From NCBI GenBank assembly GCA_018054005.1, contig JAGPKI010000030.1, forward strand, positions 1-13,838: a stretch of DNA of 13,838 nucleotides, in the 5' to 3' direction. Shown here in pieces: positions 12,440 through 13,838 of this stretch. The position numbers and the translations under genes were made by a program. Each line of letters starts with the position of its first letter. The stretch's first letter is position 1. The notes under the pieces were generated by a model, which saw only the letters and a program-made list of their open reading frames with translations, did not search any database and was not told where the DNA came from. The DNA comes from Caldisericia bacterium (GTDB lineage: Bacteria; Caldisericota; Caldisericia; UBA6126; JAGPKI01).

Positions 12440-12811
12440 TTATAATTCAACATCATAGCGTACAAATATAATCTCTTTCAGAATAAGATTTTCAACCCAA
12501 AGTTTACAAGCTGTTTCCCATTGCAAAATTTCATTGAAGTCATTAGATGGTCTTGGATTGTCACGGTGGTAAAGCTCATCAAGTTCAAACCAACGTTTTT
12601 CAGCTTTTTCATCAATCTGACGGGGAATGATCTGCCACTTAGCAGCCATTACATAAATATCTACTTCGCCCGGATATGTTGACTCAATCCAGTCTTGCCA
12701 CATACGTCCCCATTTGCCGATAGGCTTCTTCAGAAGCCTGAGTTCTTCCGGATCATCTGTATAGCGAACGTCCGGAAGGATTTGTCCTGTTGAATTAATT
12801 TTATCTGACAT
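12440..12811 (-). CDS. TnpV-like transposon-encoded protein
   Basis: The protein has 123 residues beginning MSDKINSTGQILPDV. The motif KPIGKWGRMWQDWIE and the end ILQWETACKLWVENLILKEI match, from memory, the layout of TnpV proteins of Tn4451-like elements (IGKYGRMRKRYLEEH and a C-terminal ILNEIIY). TnpV has no established function. An upstream in-frame ATG at 12838 has no ribosome binding site, whereas AAGGAG at 12826-12821 lies 9 nt from the ATG at 12811. It follows the initiator gene by 40 nt in the same direction and is probably co-transcribed. No large resolvase of a Tn4451-type element is in the window. Confidence 0.65.
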   Translation of the reverse strand: MSDKINSTGQILPDVRYTDDPEELRLLKKPIGKWGRMWQDWIESTYPGEVDIYVMAAKWQIIPRQIDEKAEKRWFELDELYHRDNPRPSNDFNEILQWETACKLWVENLILKEIIFVRYDVEL

Positions 12812-12851
12812 AGTAAAGTTCTCCTTTTTGTGTGTCATTGTGACACAGTAA

Positions 12852-13703
12852 TTAGTTGTTTTGTTTTGAGAATTCTTCTAAAACCTTATCGGAAAGGTTA
12901 AATCCGTTTAATTCTTCAGAGCATAGAGATTTAACTTTCATTTTTTCAAGATAATCTTTTTCATTCATTACAAAAATTATTTCATCAATTTTATTGCCGT
13001 CTTTAACTGTAGAATATTCAATAGATAAATCAGTAAATTTATTAATTTCATTTATACCTGGTTCAAGAACTCTTCTTTTAAAGTCATACCATTCATAATT
13101 AACACAATCGAGAATGTGTTTAAGTTTATCAAATTTAAACCACCAAGATTTATTGTTTTTTTGATAACTTTTAAGAAGTTCATAGATTCTTATACTGTAA
13201 ATGGACTTCATGGGAAGTATGTACTTGAAATCATAAGAAGTAAAATAATTACCGGTTTCTCCGTATTGTTTGCTTAGTTCCAAAAGGTAAGGCATCATAT
13301 CCTCATGAAATTTAATACGTATCTTACCACTTTTTTTATTTGTTCTAAGAGTATTAAACCATGTAACAGCACTTTCCCATTCAGATCCGTTCTCATCAAG
13401 GACAGTTATCCACCAAGCTTTAGATTTTAAAGATATACACTGTTTTTTTATTTCAGTATAGCTTTCTTTTCCGCTAATACCACAGACAGAATAAAAATCT
13501 TTCAAATTAAATTCGTATTCAGTAAATGCAGTATCAGTTGGTTTTATTTTTGTAATTGCATAAAGAATTAAACGCTGTTCAGTAATTGTAAGAGTAAAGC
13601 GAGCTTTTTGAAGCAATTCATCAGCTTTATATACTTTCATATTACGCTCTTTTTCAATTTTTCCAATTTTTTCAATAGTTTGTTTTGATATTTTATTCGC
13701 CAT
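12852..13703 (-). CDS. repB: Rep_3 (RepB-type) plasmid replication initiator
   Basis: The protein has 283 residues and two winged-helix domains. The first contains LTITEQRLILYAITKI (about 38-53); the second contains IYSIRIYELLKSY (168-180) and DFKRRVLEPGINEINKFTDL (207-226), typical of the Rep_3 family. It should bind the 22-bp iterons at 240-327 and load the host replication machinery. The start at 13703 follows an AGGTAG-type site. A complete, standard-length protein with no stop or frameshift suggests it is functional. The gene points inward from the right edge, so iterons and gene are adjacent only if the molecule is circular. Confidence 0.9.
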   Translation of the reverse strand: MANKISKQTIEKIGKIEKERNMKVYKADELLQKARFTLTITEQRLILYAITKIKPTDTAFTEYEFNLKDFYSVCGISGKESYTEIKKQCISLKSKAWWITVLDENGSEWESAVTWFNTLRTNKKSGKIRIKFHEDMMPYLLELSKQYGETGNYFTSYDFKYILPMKSIYSIRIYELLKSYQKNNKSWWFKFDKLKHILDCVNYEWYDFKRRVLEPGINEINKFTDLSIEYSTVKDGNKIDEIIFVMNEKDYLEKMKVKSLCSEELNGFNLSDKVLEEFSKQNN

Positions 13704-13838
13704 ATATCTACCTGCTACTCAAAATATGGACAAATCTACCCATATCGAGATAATTCCCTATTCAACGTGTCTGATTTTGTGATTGTAAACAGTACACTAC
13801 TCTCATTTGATGTGACACTCAAAGGGCGTAAATTCCCG
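13704..13838. other. Leader and promoter region of the initiator gene
   Basis: No gene is seen. An inverted repeat ATATGG/CCATAT (13724-13729, 13740-13745) lies just upstream of the ribosome binding site and could be an autorepressor site. No clear consensus promoter could be fixed: TTGAGT with TAGTGT at 17 bp on the minus strand (13822-13794) is only a weak candidate. Confidence 0.4.

Noticed and set aside
1..13838. tRNA or rRNA genes
   Set aside because: No cloverleaf or rRNA-like segment was noticed when reading either strand.

Overview
The window looks like most or all of a mobilizable plasmid from a low-GC gut or rumen Firmicute, most likely a Ruminococcus-type member of the Oscillospiraceae. 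Evidence: AT-rich sequence, strong AGGAG ribosome binding sites, sigma-A-type promoters, a secreted dockerin protein, a TnpV-like protein, and the RHH/coiled-coil plus MobA/MobL module common in clostridial mobile elements. The Rep_3-type initiator gene sits at the right end (minus strand) and its probable iterons at the left end. That would fit one replication region if the molecule is circular and the window boundary cuts it; circularity itself cannot be seen.

Left part (1-3300): the start of a minus-strand gene running off the edge, degenerate Rep boxes, four exact 22-bp iterons (240-327) and 33-bp A-tract repeats (441-526). Then comes a chimeric gene joining an IS4-like transposase, cut before its third catalytic acid, in frame to the C-terminus of a serine recombinase. 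It is followed by an overlapping HTH/coiled-coil gene, a complete DinJ/YafQ-type toxin-antitoxin operon, and a probable restriction-enzyme tail fragment.

Cargo (3300-7700): a minus-strand two-gene operon encodes a 966-residue secreted protein (dockerin, calcium-binding repeats, VWA-like region, C-terminal Amidase_6-type domain) and a small membrane-anchored partner. Beyond its promoter lies a graveyard of decayed genes ending in a second, broken copy of the YafQ toxin tail and its terminator. The cargo is therefore bracketed by related direct repeats.

Mobilization region (7700-11400): an RHH/coiled-coil gene with operator-like repeats, a TraD/DUF3847-like accessory gene, overlapping divergent promoters, an oriT whose core matches the RSF1010-type nic sequence, and a MobQ-type relaxase. 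The last 335 nt of the relaxase gene overlap a coiled-coil membrane protein gene in another frame, and third-base composition suggests both frames are used. A lone HicB-like gene between short direct repeats follows.

Right part (11400-13838), all minus strand: a 38-residue membrane peptide, a zinc-ribbon coiled-coil protein, a membrane-anchored protein, a TnpV-like protein and the replication initiator. On the plus strand at 12334-12436, a consensus promoter and terminator define a roughly 70-nt RNA. It lies antisense to the leader of the membrane-anchored gene, where three segments can form mutually exclusive hairpins over that gene's ribosome binding site.
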